Shown: positions 52,830 to 63,262 of the stretch, piece by piece
Position numbering within the stretch: position 1 is the first letter of the stretch
Layout of the letters: each line of letters opens with the position of its first letter
DNA from: Echinostoma caproni
Lineage: Eukaryota; Platyhelminthes; Trematoda; Plagiorchiida; Echinostomatidae
Assembly: GCA_900618425.1 (NCBI GenBank)
Contig: UZAN01039641.1
Location: 33,944-97,943 of the forward strand
Direction: 5' to 3'
Length of the DNA: 64,000 nucleotides
Translations under genes and position numbers: made by a program
The notes under the pieces: generated by a model
What the model was told of the DNA's origin: nothing
Databases searched by the model: none
What the model saw: only the letters and a program-made list of their open reading frames with translations

Positions 52830-52995
52830 CGCCGTGTAGCTCAGGGGTAAAGGTTGGAATTCCCAATCCGAAAATTCGCTGTTCGAGTCCTGACAGGGAC
52901 AAAACAGTGCGCACTGCTGACGAGTCCAAAGCAGGACGAAACAGCTGTTCAGTGAGCTTTTTAGGTTACCACAAACATTTCCATAGCATTTAAAT
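52830..52995 (+). mobile_element. tRNA-derived SINE with intact hammerhead core
   Basis: The tRNA-like head has a perfect A box TAGCTCAGGGG (52837-52847) and a B box TGTTCGAGTCC (52880-52890, one mismatch), with an anticodon-like stem TTGG/CCAA between them. The hammerhead follows at 52909-52957, then a short tail (GAGCTTTTTAGG to CATTCAACTA) that aligns with the tails of the 17.5- and 25.8-kb copies. It is the same overall family but a different subfamily. Its head is the best-preserved Pol III promoter in the window. Confidence 0.85.
52909..52957 (+). ncRNA. Type I hammerhead ribozyme, complete core
   Basis: Stem I: CACTG (52912-52916) with CAGTG (52950-52954), continuing past one mismatch with two more pairs (GC at 52909-52910 with GC at 52956-52957). 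The core CTGACGA is at 52917-52923. Stem II is GTCC/GGAC with loop AAAGCA. GAAA is at 52938-52941. Short stem III: AC/GT with loop AGCT. The cleavage triplet is GTT (52947-52949), which fits the NUH rule but is weaker than the usual GTC. All conserved core bases are present. Confidence 0.85.
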
Positions 52996-52999
52996 GCAT

Positions 53000-54205
53000 T
53001 CAACTATTGGGGAATCAACGATTTCCCCAATAAATGAAACCCACAACCAAGATCATCAAAAGTGCCTGGGGCCTGTGAAAAACCGAATGATCTGATCTAC
53101 TGCGAGCATTCACGGTCTAAAAGAGACCAATGGAGCAACTGTCTGCCAGTGCTTACTCGCAACCGCATACTTTGTTATCTTGCTGCTCTTGCCACCTTTC
53201 CCCGGCTGTCGTCCGTCGCCTGCTGCGATAGATTCACTTAAAAAAATAACATCTGGACATCATGTATGATCATGCGGTGTTCTGTATCACATTTTGATTT
53301 TTCACGTATCACTCAAAGAAACCCAGTCGATATCTGCGAAAAAATCCCAGAATTTAAGTTAATCTCACATACAATTTTTTCCAACTTTATGAATATTTAC
53401 TAACTATTCAAAAGAGATAAAAAGTGATAGTATATTATAAACGATCATCAGGAAGACGCTGTTCCATCAAATACCCGTTATGGGTTGTTTCTTTTCTACT
53501 TTGTCCCATCCAAGGTAAAGGCTTGGGTTGTTAAGTCTCACGTTTAGTTCATAGCTAAAATCCTATGCCCCATGAACCACTAACTGATTCTTTGATTCCA
53601 TGAGGGGTGCTTATTGAATAATACTACATACTTCCGTCGTCTGTTACAGGGTGCAGCACTTTGTGCTTGTGGTTGGAGATGTGCGATCATCGGAACGTCT
53701 GAAACTAACTGTTGGACGGCAACGCATAACCCGGTAAATTCGCCAACGATAGGATTAGAAATCTTGAATTTCAGGGAAATGTTTCGCACAACGAAAAGGC
53801 CTGGGCAACATTTTATTAATATAACCTGAAAATGGTAGTCATCTTCTTAGACGAATCCGGTCATCTATACGTTCACTCAACAAACCCTCACTTCAAATGA
53901 AGTACTGTAGTTTATCTCTTAAAGAATGTTTGTCATTACACGGTGGAACGAGTGTTGAATCCGTTTTCTTCTTCGCGTGAGCTTACGTGCATCATGCTTT
54001 CGGCTCGTCATAACAAAACCGGATCACCTTGTCAGGTTTCAAACAGCTTATCAAGAACGGAGTAACGGATGTGATCATATTTTCCCGGATAGTGAAAGAC
54101 AAGTTTTATCTGTTCATTTACAATGCAAAAGCATATCGATCAACGGGTCTTCAGTACGTGTAAGCAATTGAATCAATTTACAACGAAATAAATCATTGCA
54201 TTGGA
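53000..54205. other. No gene recognised
   Basis: Short unrelated frames only. Confidence 0.55.
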
Positions 54206-54210
54206 AACTA

Positions 54211-54736
54211 TCAATTATTTCACAGGGGGATCAATTATTCACTAATAGGTGCAGTTTTATGACATTTCCTGTCACTTTTTGAGAAGACTTTCTACGGACA
54301 CAGATAACTAGTTTTATGCGTTTTGTGTGTGTACCTGCCGGAGCATGTTGGTTATATAGAAGATATCTCCATCTTCGTGAGCCGTCTATTATTGAACTGA
54401 ATATTAGATTGTGCATCAATCAGGCCTGTTGAAGAGTTCTATCGCGGAAATAAATTTAACTGCACTTTCCCATCAATGGCTGTAACACGCCGACCTAGGT
54501 GTGGAAACGCATACATGCACCCACGTAGACACGTCACAATACGTTAGCTGTGCTGAAACACTGAGGAGTGTACTCAATGTGTGTTGGAGTTTTACTACCC
54601 AAACATGAGATATGGTTTCTACTCGTGATGGGCGCAGTATTCGCGCAGCACTCAAAATGGAAAGTTTCTTGACTGAACTGCATAATTCTTCAGTTCAGTC
54701 TCGAGTTTCTGAGGTCACATGTGATTGACATAATGT
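54211..54736 (+). repeat. Unidentified interspersed repeat, copy B
   Basis: Aligns end to end with copy A (48230-48725), sharing TCAATTATTTCACAGG, TTATTCACTAATAGGTGCAG, TTTTTGAGAAGACTTTC, ATCAATCAGGCCTGTTG, ACTTTCCCATCA and the ending GATTGACATAATGT. It is clearly diverged from A, with many substitutions and small indels, so these are old insertions. Confidence 0.75.
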
Positions 54737-54739
54737 AAG

Positions 54740-56390
54740 CACACCGAGAAAGACGTTGGTAAATACGCTGGGTGTATGTGGTATAACATCACTGAAGAAA
54801 CAAGTATGACTCGTACTTGGTCCGAGAAATATTGAAAGCTTTACCTTAAAAGAACTATAAAAATTAGAAGTGAAACCCGGCAATCACTGAGACTATGGCA
54901 ATTATCGCAGAATTTTCCATACGGTTCGCTTTGACCCCCAAAAACCATTTGCTTTATTTTAGGAATTCTGCCATGATGCAAGTGAGATCAATATTCTGTT
55001 GGAACGGTAATCAATAACAGCCGGATTTGGTTGTGAACAGGAGGTAGTAGTGGATGAATTAGGACAGTGTGGATCGTCCAAATCAGATTATGGAGATACT
55101 TTGCAACACCTGTTAAGACACTTTTTGCTGGTAGCTGTCAAAATTCCCGCCGAAAAGCGTGACGTTCCCAAACAACTCACATCGATGGGAAGTAAGCTTA
55201 GTTTGAGTGCACAGATGAGAAGTATGTGTACCCCTTCGAAAGTTTGGCCTGACAATGACAATGACACCACCGTTGCTCTGGGCCGACCGTAATGTCTAGT
55301 TATTTTTTCAACTAACCGATTACCCCTGGCGTTAGAGTTGAAACATCTACTCTATGTGAGTAATCTGCGCACATGTTCTCAGCTCAATTCAACGTCCCCT
55401 GCTGGCCTCCATAGGATTGCCGATAGCCCCAAGGAGTAACTGCGAATAAAAAACTTTATGATAGACGACCGTTGGGAATGCGCTAACGGTATTCCAATCG
55501 AGCAAACCTATTCAATAATACGCGTTGTCCTGATGAATTTTGTACCGGTACATTTCCCAAAGCGCGATGGTTTATCCATCGCTTCATTCTGGCTCCACCA
55601 AATAACAGAATAATGGATGTTTGAAATTTATAATCTATGAATATAAGCAGTTCACAATCGCAAACCAAAACTAACATACTGTGAACACAATATATGGAAA
55701 ACATTTAACTTAACAGATATACAACGTCTAGACAAAAACGTCTAAAGTTGTTTACGTGCTTTGACTGGTAAATGCTTGCAGTTAAATCTTTCGTTGCGAC
55801 AAAGCGATTGAGTTTTAGAAGCCAGAATAATAAATCAACTACAGTCAATTTGTATGTCTAGTTTCCAAGTAGAACAAGTTGACACCCAATGTTGCAGTAA
55901 GTTTGTTTACCTTGAACGAGTTTGGCGAGTACCAAAAGCAGCAAATTAGGTGAGCAAACAGACGATGTTAACAACGAATTCTCTCACTGAGTTGATCTGG
56001 AGCTGCTCCATTCAATTCCAACATATTTCAGATCATTCAGGTTGTTCTCCAATATTACACCTACGACGAAATTTAGCATGAATGTCGGTAACCATCACTG
56101 TTGATGAACGATCTTCTGACATCTATTTGTATTATCACTAAAGTTGAACTATCATGGTAAAGGATCCTATTTCGCTGATGATGATTCCAGGCAAGAGGTG
56201 AACCGAAGAGAGACTTACTGTTACACTTGAAATTGAAATGGTCCTTTTACGTTGAAGAAAAATTGGGACCGCTAGTCGTAAATATGCCTGATGTAAATCA
56301 AGCATCTAATGACACGTAAAATCGCCATCATTACAACTACAGTCTGGTGGGAATCCAGCCTCTTGTTCACGGCTATCGATTTTTCTTCCA
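54740..56390. other. No gene recognised
   Basis: An 80-codon plus frame (55050-55292) and similar frames have no recognisable features. Confidence 0.5.
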
Positions 56391-56783
56391 TGCAGTGGAT
56401 TTACTTACTAACTTTACGGCGGCGGGCTCCTGAGAGAGGATAAGCCAGCTTCATGAATATCCCGAATTGCCGTTGCCCACGACCGGTGGTCTGTGTTAAG
56501 ATTAGCGTAGACTGCTATCCAGCTTCAGTTCCATTGACGATTGCGGTTGGTGGAGCGGAGATCATCTTTTGTATTGTATCTGGCCAAGTTTTCAGCTGAC
56601 CACCGTGTTGGCAGCACCATTTCGGGGAAGGAGGTGGCGTCGAGGCATATTTGGTGACGTCGTTATCAGACTTACAAAGTGAGTGACCAAATTGTTTTAT
56701 TCACCGATGTTGCATTAGTGTTCGCAGCCCCATAAGATTAAATTACCGTTTTCTGATCACTTCATTTGACAGCTGATCCCTCA

Positions 56784-57570
56784 TCACAGAATGATTCCTA
56801 GGTAACTGTGACCGAAGATATCTAATCCTCCACTGTACTCAACTGTAAGTGGCCAGGTTTTGCAGCCGTATAGCAAGACAGGACGGACTAGTGCGGAGTG
56901 AGCTCGTATATTTGTCCTTGAACTGATTGCATTTATACGCAAAAAGGAATTCTTCAGCTGTAGAAACGCCTTTCTCACTACACTGAGGTTTAGTTGTACC
57001 TGTTCTTTTGCCTGGCCGTTGGGGATTATAGTTGAGTCCATGTATTTAAAGCTTTCAACAGATTCCATCTGCTCACCAGTTAGTTTTAAAGCATTTTTCG
57101 GATGTATTGGTAATGTCGCAAACGATCTCGGAGGCATGCCGAGTGATGCGTTCACCCCTGTCGCACTCCAGATCCTAAATCGAACGTGCATGAGTCTTTG
57201 TTGTATATGGAATTCGGGAACTAGTGTTAGAATAGTGGGACCTTTTGGGGTTGACAAGTTTAACTGGGACACCATCGGCCAGGACTCTGTTCCAGAGGGA
57301 GTCACGATCCATGAAATGGAATGCTGCACGAAACTCAATGATGCACACTGCTGTGGGTTGTTGAAACTTGTGGCCATGTTTCAAGAGTTGAAGTAAAGTA
57401 AATATTTGGTCAACGCAGCCCACACCGGGGTGGAATCCATGCTGGTTCTGACGGGTGCGCGCATGCCTTGTTGCAGCATAGCGGTTCGGCAAAAATGATG
57501 CAAAATCTTTGGTCACCATCACAATTAAACTGGTGTTTCTGTAGTTTTTGCACACTGATTTGTCACCCAT
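56784..57570 (-). pseudogene. RTE reverse transcriptase and connection domain, internal deletion
   Basis: The minus-strand frame 57570 to about 57190 holds KNYRNTSLI, QHGFHPGVGCVDQIF and FRAAFHFMDRDSLW (motif A, with the catalytic Asp changed: IEFRAAF). GSGVRQG is at 57169-57154 in another frame. Immediately after it the text jumps to the segment before the connection domain (TGEQMESVESFKYM). The expected YxDD box and about 100 flanking residues are missing, so it could not work even if the frame were intact. The second frame runs 57377-56784 and stops after LDIFGHSYLGIIL. Confidence 0.8.
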
Positions 57571-58300
57571 TTAAGGAAAAGGTTATAAAATCGATGTGGT
57601 CCAGTTAGTTGCGCAAATTTCAGTTTACAAGATTGTAAACCGCAGGCTACTGAGAGGGTTTAAATGGCTAGGGAACATCTTGCGTAGATTTCCGCTGATA
57701 TCCCATCCTCGCTGAGAAACTTCCGCGGCTGGAGATGATTCGTGATATCTGAGGTTTCCTCTACTGATGCAGGAGCTCAGAATTCTTCGTACGGCAATAA
57801 AGGCGAAGAGGACGCTTGCGGAGTTTCGATTGAGGTTGACAGAGAAGGAAACTGAAGGGTTCCACCAACTAAGACATTTTCCTTCCATATCAGAAATGAG
57901 GTCACCGGAGGCGCAGCGCAACACGGACTAGGTGACTATTGCTTGCCCAGTGTTGATTGAATAAACCGGAATAGGGTCACCTAGGTTGGCTGCTGTCTCC
58001 ATTTTGCACCATTTCATTCCAGTAGGTGTATCTACCGTTTCTGGCCGATGATGTTGATTGACCTCTATTATTTCGATAAGCGGCCTCACTGGTCGCATTA
58101 GGTAACTGAATCCTGTGGTCGAATATCCAGTCCTTCAGAACACGTGACTAGTTGGTGTAGAGCAGCTTAATGTACCGACGACTTCAGCCTGGTCCACTGA
58201 GATTCAACCCAACATTCTGTGCGTACTTGAGTACTGAGGGGATAGTTCGACACTTGTCCAGTTATCATGTCCATCAGTGCTTGGCATTTACCACCGTTTT

Positions 58301-58690
58301 TTAGTGGAGTTTGGAGGGGACGGCCTTCCTGCGAGTTGTTAGATGGATTCTAAATTTTGCGCGAACTAGCACATTAACAGATCCGCTTTTGTTCCCGCTT
58401 TCAGCCTCGCGATAAGATCGACAGTCTATAGCCGAAGAAATCCATCGTGAACGGATGAGGTGATTTAGTTGGTTCATCCGTCGGTAAATTACCAAGTCAG
58501 AGGATGCCTTTCAGATGTTGAAACCGCGTTTTGATAATAAATAGTCTATTATAATCGGCAACTTTGAACTGCTCGTTACCATTCTTGTAGCGCCGACCCA
58601 AACCAAACCTCTCCACATTTTCTTTCATGGAGCGTTCCAATACCCTGATATGACAAGTACATCCCGTTTGGGTAATTCATTAACAAATGA
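58301..58690 (-). pseudogene. RTE endonuclease fragment
   Basis: LPKRDVLVISGYWNA lies near 58690-58640; the usual GDWNA box has Asp changed to Tyr. Next come VERFGLGRRYKNG, ADYNRLF and, in 58495-58301, RSRWISSAIDCRSYREAE. The last catalytic motif, normally SDH, reads SVN (in GSVNVLVRAKF), so the catalytic Asp-His pair is gone. This nuclease would open the target site; here it is inactive. Confidence 0.75.
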
Positions 58691-58932
58691 ATGAACGCTG
58701 CCGCGGCTAACTGACATTGTGCTTCGATCTAACCGCATGCATGCTGGATTATTCTGTCGGATTAAATTCAACTTATTGAACATAATATAACATGTTTTAT
58801 CAAGTTACTTTGGGTAAAAACATCAGTTTAGTTATTATTGTCCAATACGAAAGCAGTTTGAGCAACTAGCAACCTACAAGTGCAAATGACGATAAAATTT
58901 AACAGTAAACAAGTATTCTCATTAAACATTCT

Positions 58933-59142
58933 CAATCATTTCACACTTATTCACTAATTGGTGCAGTTTGCTGTCATTCACTTTCTCATTTTGAAAAGGC
59001 ATTCTGTGCATAGAGACGACCGGTTTTGGTGTGCGTGTGAGCGCTTGTCTGAGCATGCGCGTTATATGGAAGAGATTGCATGTCAGTGATTTCATAATCG
59101 TTGACGCGAATGTTGATTTGTGCATCAATCAGACACGTGGTG
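58933..59142 (+). repeat. Unidentified interspersed repeat, copy C (5' part only)
   Basis: CAATCATTTCACAC, TTATTCACTAATTGGTGCAG, GAGCATGCGCGTTATATGGAAGA and GTGCATCAATCAGACACG match the first 40 percent of copies A and B in order. Similarity ends near 59142. It lies just upstream of the 5' end of the RTE element. Confidence 0.65.
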
Positions 59143-59144
59143 TT

Positions 59145-62060
59145 TTATTCGTTTTATTAGCTTTATACGAAGTAAATCAAGTGGTCAACGTTAAATGAAT
59201 AAAAAACTCTTTTCTCGACGGGCAGGCTTTTCCTGGTTAATTTTAGTTGTTTTCTGATGCCCGTTTCATAAATTGAAACACTCCCGACGACAGTTATTCG
59301 TTTGACTTGAGGCTCATCCATGTTCAGTCCAACCGAATCACTATGAACTCAAAGAATGAAGAGGAAGCAGACAGTAAACCAAACTACGACGAACACTTGC
59401 ATGTTCTATTTAAACTCAAAGAGAAAGTTGCGTTGAGAGAATCGGAAATGGTTTCAAAGTAGGAGTAAACTCTGTGAAATTAATCCCTTCTTCCAAATAC
59501 TAGTGCCAGTAAAAAGGGATACAAGGTTGATGGACTATTACTACAATCAGGCAATTCGTGTGCATGTTTGACGCATCCTAGAGGATGTATATTCGGCTAA
59601 TACCTTATCATCTCAACGCAAAAGAATAAGTACTTGTATATGGCATGAGAAACTGGAAGCCACAAACCAAGTGGCATGGCCATCAACGCAGTATCGTTGT
59701 GAGTTCAGATACATATTGTTCGTAGTTACTGAGAGAACGAGCTAAATATTATAAAACATATGTGCGCTAAGATTTAGTGTTAAAGAGTTGAAGAGCTGGA
59801 TAAACATTTTCCCGGATTATGGTTTAAAGGCTTTCGGGAATGTTTAAAGACAATAAACTTGATGAGTAGCTTTCGATGAATGTAACTGTATTTGGATAGG
59901 CGTTTGCAAGACTTACAGATAAGTAAATAATATTTCGAGAGTAAATCAGAAAGCGTTACTGGAGAACCGCACTGAACTACATCGTTGACAATGCACTAAA
60001 CACATGAAAAACAGTGTACGGCGAATGGCAGAAAATAGTGACTTTCTCGGTGTCATGAAAACTGCAGTGATAAAATCTACACAACAAATGACAATCGCGA
60101 CATTACGAATAATGAGAAATGTTTGAAGTTTGAGCAGTCCATCAAATTGGTCGCCATAACCGAAAATAGAATATCGGTGCACTTGGAATCATCTAAAAGT
60201 ACATCACGGCAATAAAAACTGTCAAATGCGCTAAAGCTGCCCATCAAACAGAATGAGTGAATGCTGTTGCAGAACAATGAAAAAGCAATATTATCAATCT
60301 AAAGAATAAACAATGGTTACAGGCGAAAGAGATAACACAAAAAATTAAAAGAGCTGTAAGATCTCTTCTCGTGATACATCTTGATCATAGAGTATGGACT
60401 CGAGTGATTATGTTTCAACACAAGGCGTCCCAGAGATGATTGTGGTAAGCTTCCATTCGTCACCACTCTCTTTCTATCTCCGAAAAGCGATTATGCAATC
60501 ACTTCATAGAAAATATACTTGTGATACGAACACAAAATATACTTGATTCAGCAAAGCATTATTTAAATTATATCAATATATATTGCTAAATGGACCGCGT
60601 GTAAGGAAAGTTTCAGGTCCGATGTTCCTAACCCACAAGTTTTAAACGGACACTACAAAGCTTTTTGATGGTTCTACAAAACAGAACCACACGCGGGGAG
60701 TAGGGAATACTGTATTTCACACCCAGCTAGCGACCGTTTTGAGCATAAAAGCTTAGACAAGCGTTTTATATTGTCCCAATTTCATTAGGTCACAATTTAA
60801 ATGCCAACCTTTCAAAAGAAACTTTCTTTTTGCATGAAATAATGCTAGGATTCAAGTTTTCGTTTGTTGTTGTTCTGTATTGACTGGAATCAAAATCAGG
60901 CGTAGTATGAGAACAATCAGCCTACCTTTGTCTTTCCTGCTTTCTTTCTAAGCTGTCTGTTCCTGCTTCCGTTCACTCTTAGTTCGGCACCATTCCGCGA
61001 CTTGTAGATGATGCTCTTTGAGTAAAACCAGAGTTTGGTTTGTCTCTATGTACGTTTAGCACACAGTTGCCCAAAAGCCGTAAGTGAAATATACATAGAT
61101 CAAGCACACAATGAGACGAGGAATTAGACAGATAAAGCACAGACCATTTGATCCCTACTCATAGTTGTATTGAATATATATGTATTATTTTCATTTTCAA
61201 AACAACTGGAAGTAGTACAATCAACAAACTTCAGTTTGACTTGTTAGAAAAAAGATCTAGTTAACATAATTCATTCTAACTTTGGAATATTTGGAATATA
61301 TTTATTTATATATTTATGCGTGTTATTGAGTTGAGAATGCAATGATGGAGTTGGGGCTCGAAAACCGTTATCAACAACAAGAGTTACAAGCAACGGGTAG
61401 TAATTGGATTGGAAGAAGTTTAGGGACAGTAGGGATGAGAAGAACACCGAAGCTGGACGGCATCTGAAACTTGCTGCCAGCTCACTCTGCCTAGTGTGTG
61501 TATATATGTCGATATTGGACTGCAGTAGCTTGTCTATTTATTATGCATGTGTGTGTTCACTGGTGTGTCTGTGTGTGTTTCAGCTCTCTTTTGCTCTGTT
61601 CAATGGTTGGGAATAAGAAAAGGGGAAACATCATTGGCACGAGTGTCGCGGCCGATCTAGGTAAGTTGTAGTTCTGGGGACAGATTACGAGTGCGGATAT
61701 CCGTTCGTTGTCTCACGGTTAAACACATCCGTTTGAATTGTGCGCTCGGATTGTTTTGCTTGGGGGAATTTCCTTCTAGGTTCGCTTTTATCTTTGTGTT
61801 CGGAAACGAACCGTTCGTTTCACGATGGAGGTGTACAAGTGCGTGCGTAAGGTTAGGAATATTTGGATCACTTTGACTGGGTAGGAAGGGAAATTTCCAA
61901 CCAACGTTTGTGTGCATTTGATAGAGAGAGATTGTTAGTCTGTTTGTACGTGTGTATGTGTGCTAAAAGCCATGTCGAATTCTTGTGTTAAGCGAAAAAG
62001 AGGGGAAGAACTTAGGTCGTAAGTTGAGTATTAACACGTTCGTGGCAAGATTCGCGTTTT
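59145..62060. other. Downstream flank of the cholinesterase gene; no gene recognised
   Basis: For the minus-strand gene this is the 3' side. TTTATT on the plus strand near 61536 reads AATAAA on the minus strand and could be a poly(A) signal, but it is more than 500 bases past the stop and unsupported. GT-rich simple sequence lies at 61555-61580 and AT-rich sequence at 61285-61315. Confidence 0.45.
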
Positions 62061-62064
62061 CTAT

Positions 62065-62144
62065 TTAGTTCCAAAAGGCTTTTATTCGCAGAATGGAGAG
62101 GAAGATCAAGAGCAGAACGAAACGATTGATCATCTGATGTGATG
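62065..62144 (-). CDS. Cholinesterase, last exon (hydrophobic C-terminal tail)
   Basis: A polypyrimidine tract (TTTCAATTTCCG and on) and TTCAG acceptor end at 62145. The exon supplies two bases that complete the split codon left by the previous exon (G plus CA gives Ala), then reads on in frame to TAA at 62065-62067. The encoded end is SHQMINR, then FVLLLIFLSIL, then RIKAFWN. Small residues (A, S) before a short polar spacer and an 11-residue hydrophobic core look like a GPI-attachment signal, as on membrane-bound worm acetylcholinesterases. The hydrophobic run is short for a true membrane span. The polar end RIKAFWN is unusual for a GPI signal. Start and phase fit exactly; expression is untested. 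Confidence 0.68.
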
Positions 62145-62744
62145 CTGAAATGAATGAATAACGGAAATTGAAAAAGGGTGATGTATATCGAAGATTATGT
62201 TTGAATATATAATACGAGATCATTATTTGAAATTGATTCAATATGGAACTCCCCGTTTGTAAACACCGGTTGTGCACGAGAGTTTCAGTCCAGAAGCTAG
62301 TTGCAGATCAGTATCACCCAAAATGTATTCGGCAAACTTACCAGAGTCACTCCATTCGCACATACGTCGAAAAAACTGAGACTCAAAAACAATAATATCT
62401 TATGTCGACTCGTCTATATTTTCAAAATCCGTTTGGTTTTGCCTCCAGAATATCGAATTCTTACATCATGTTTTGAAACTTATGTTTTATTTGTTTGGAT
62501 TTATTCGTAAGCAGCATTATTTTATTAAGTGAAATTCACAAGCAGTTTGTCAACATTTGAACAAACCAAGTGACGTGATTCCGTGCTCCTCAATGAAGGC
62601 AACGTTAGTTAACCATCAGTTAGTTATATTTTTCATATTCTAATTCAGGTTTGTCCATCCTCACTTTTGATCTGCTGTGCAGTAGAACTCGAAAACGATA
62701 GCATTATGCATAAGTAAACTTCAGAAATGCAAAATATTACTTAC
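62145..62744 (-). other. Cholinesterase last intron (600 bp)
   Basis: Phase 1, with donor GTAAGT at 62744 and acceptor TTTCAG ending at 62145. No second tail exon (for example a Trp-rich tetramerisation peptide) was recognised inside it. Confidence 0.65.
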
Positions 62745-62950
62745 CGATATCCGGATACGCAATTCTTCGTTCTGCCTCCATCAAATGAAGCCAAAATTCA
62801 CATTCCTTTTCACGTAGTCTGCTGCCGGGTTCCATGTTCTGTTTTAGAACGAAATGATCGGTCTCATTTGGTTGTTTCGTTTCATCGGAATAGGACTTGT
62901 ACGGTGGCCATTGCGGTATACCTAAAGTTCCAGAGTTTCCATTCGGATCT
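62745..62950 (-). CDS. Cholinesterase, penultimate exon
   Basis: Acceptor GCCAG ends at 62951. The first base completes the codon split by the previous intron (GG plus A gives Gly), giving TGDPNGNSG, the typical cholinesterase sequence at this point. It continues with WPPY, then GSRLREKECEFWLHLM, where Cys matches the conserved C-terminal cysteine that pairs with the one in VDFVCPVLEF upstream. It ends AYPDI with donor GTAAGT at 62744. The exon is 206 bases, phase 2 in and phase 1 out. It forms the C-terminal part of the alpha/beta-hydrolase fold. Confidence 0.88.
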
Positions 62951-63262
62951 CTGGCGGCGTATATGTACACAAAAGCAGAAGGGCAAATTTCAATCACTGA
63001 ATCCAAGCTGGAATGTTTATTGGTTGGATTAGCTTACATGCATTTAAGAAGGCACAGTGCCGTCGTAGGAATACCATTAAAAATCCTGTAGTTTGTTGAT
63101 TCATCAGAAACCTCAAATATAAAAGTAAAAATATTCCCTTGCAGCTTCTGTCCTAATTTTCCCTTGCAAGTATTTGTTATCGGTGGAATTTTAATCACAA
63201 ATGCAAAATAGAAATTTATCAATGCATTTACGAATGCAGGGCAGAAGAACATGATTTATTAC
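62951..63262 (-). other. Cholinesterase intron (312 bp)
   Basis: Phase 2, with donor GTAATA at 63262 and acceptor GCCAG ending at 62951. It splits the conserved FAKTG-DPN sequence, at or near an intron position that I recall from animal acetylcholinesterase genes. Short open frames on the opposite strand over this gene are shadows. Confidence 0.8.

Larger units (their letters stand above)
56395..58730 (-). mobile_element. RTE-type LINE, decayed, with RT catalytic box deleted
   Basis: The minus strand reads endonuclease (about 58720-58300), linker (58300-57620), RT (57720-57150), connection domain (57110-56790) and C-terminal tail (56650-56440). RTE elements have this single-ORF plan, and flatworm genomes carry many. 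Recognisable words include LPKRDVLVISG, ADYNRLF, FLSEDGISAEIYARC, GCVDQIFTLLQLLKHGHKFQ, SFKYMDSTIIPNGQAK, RPVLLYGCKTWPL and RSWATAIRDIHEAG. Frames change repeatedly and stops are common, so it is dead. The 3' end is near 56395; the 5' end near 58730 is uncertain and probably truncated. Confidence 0.88.

Noticed and set aside
48230..54736. Repeat copies A and B as the two LTRs of one 6.5-kb element
   Set aside because: Orientation and spacing fit, but no gag, protease, RT or integrase text lies between them, no primer-binding site follows copy A, and a third partial copy exists elsewhere. The copies are also strongly diverged.
61536..61541. AATAAA (minus) as the cholinesterase poly(A) signal
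   Set aside because: More than 500 bases past the stop in AT-rich DNA; cannot be distinguished from chance.
62897..63091. Plus-strand frames over the cholinesterase exons
   Set aside because: They are antisense shadows of the minus-strand exons and an intron.
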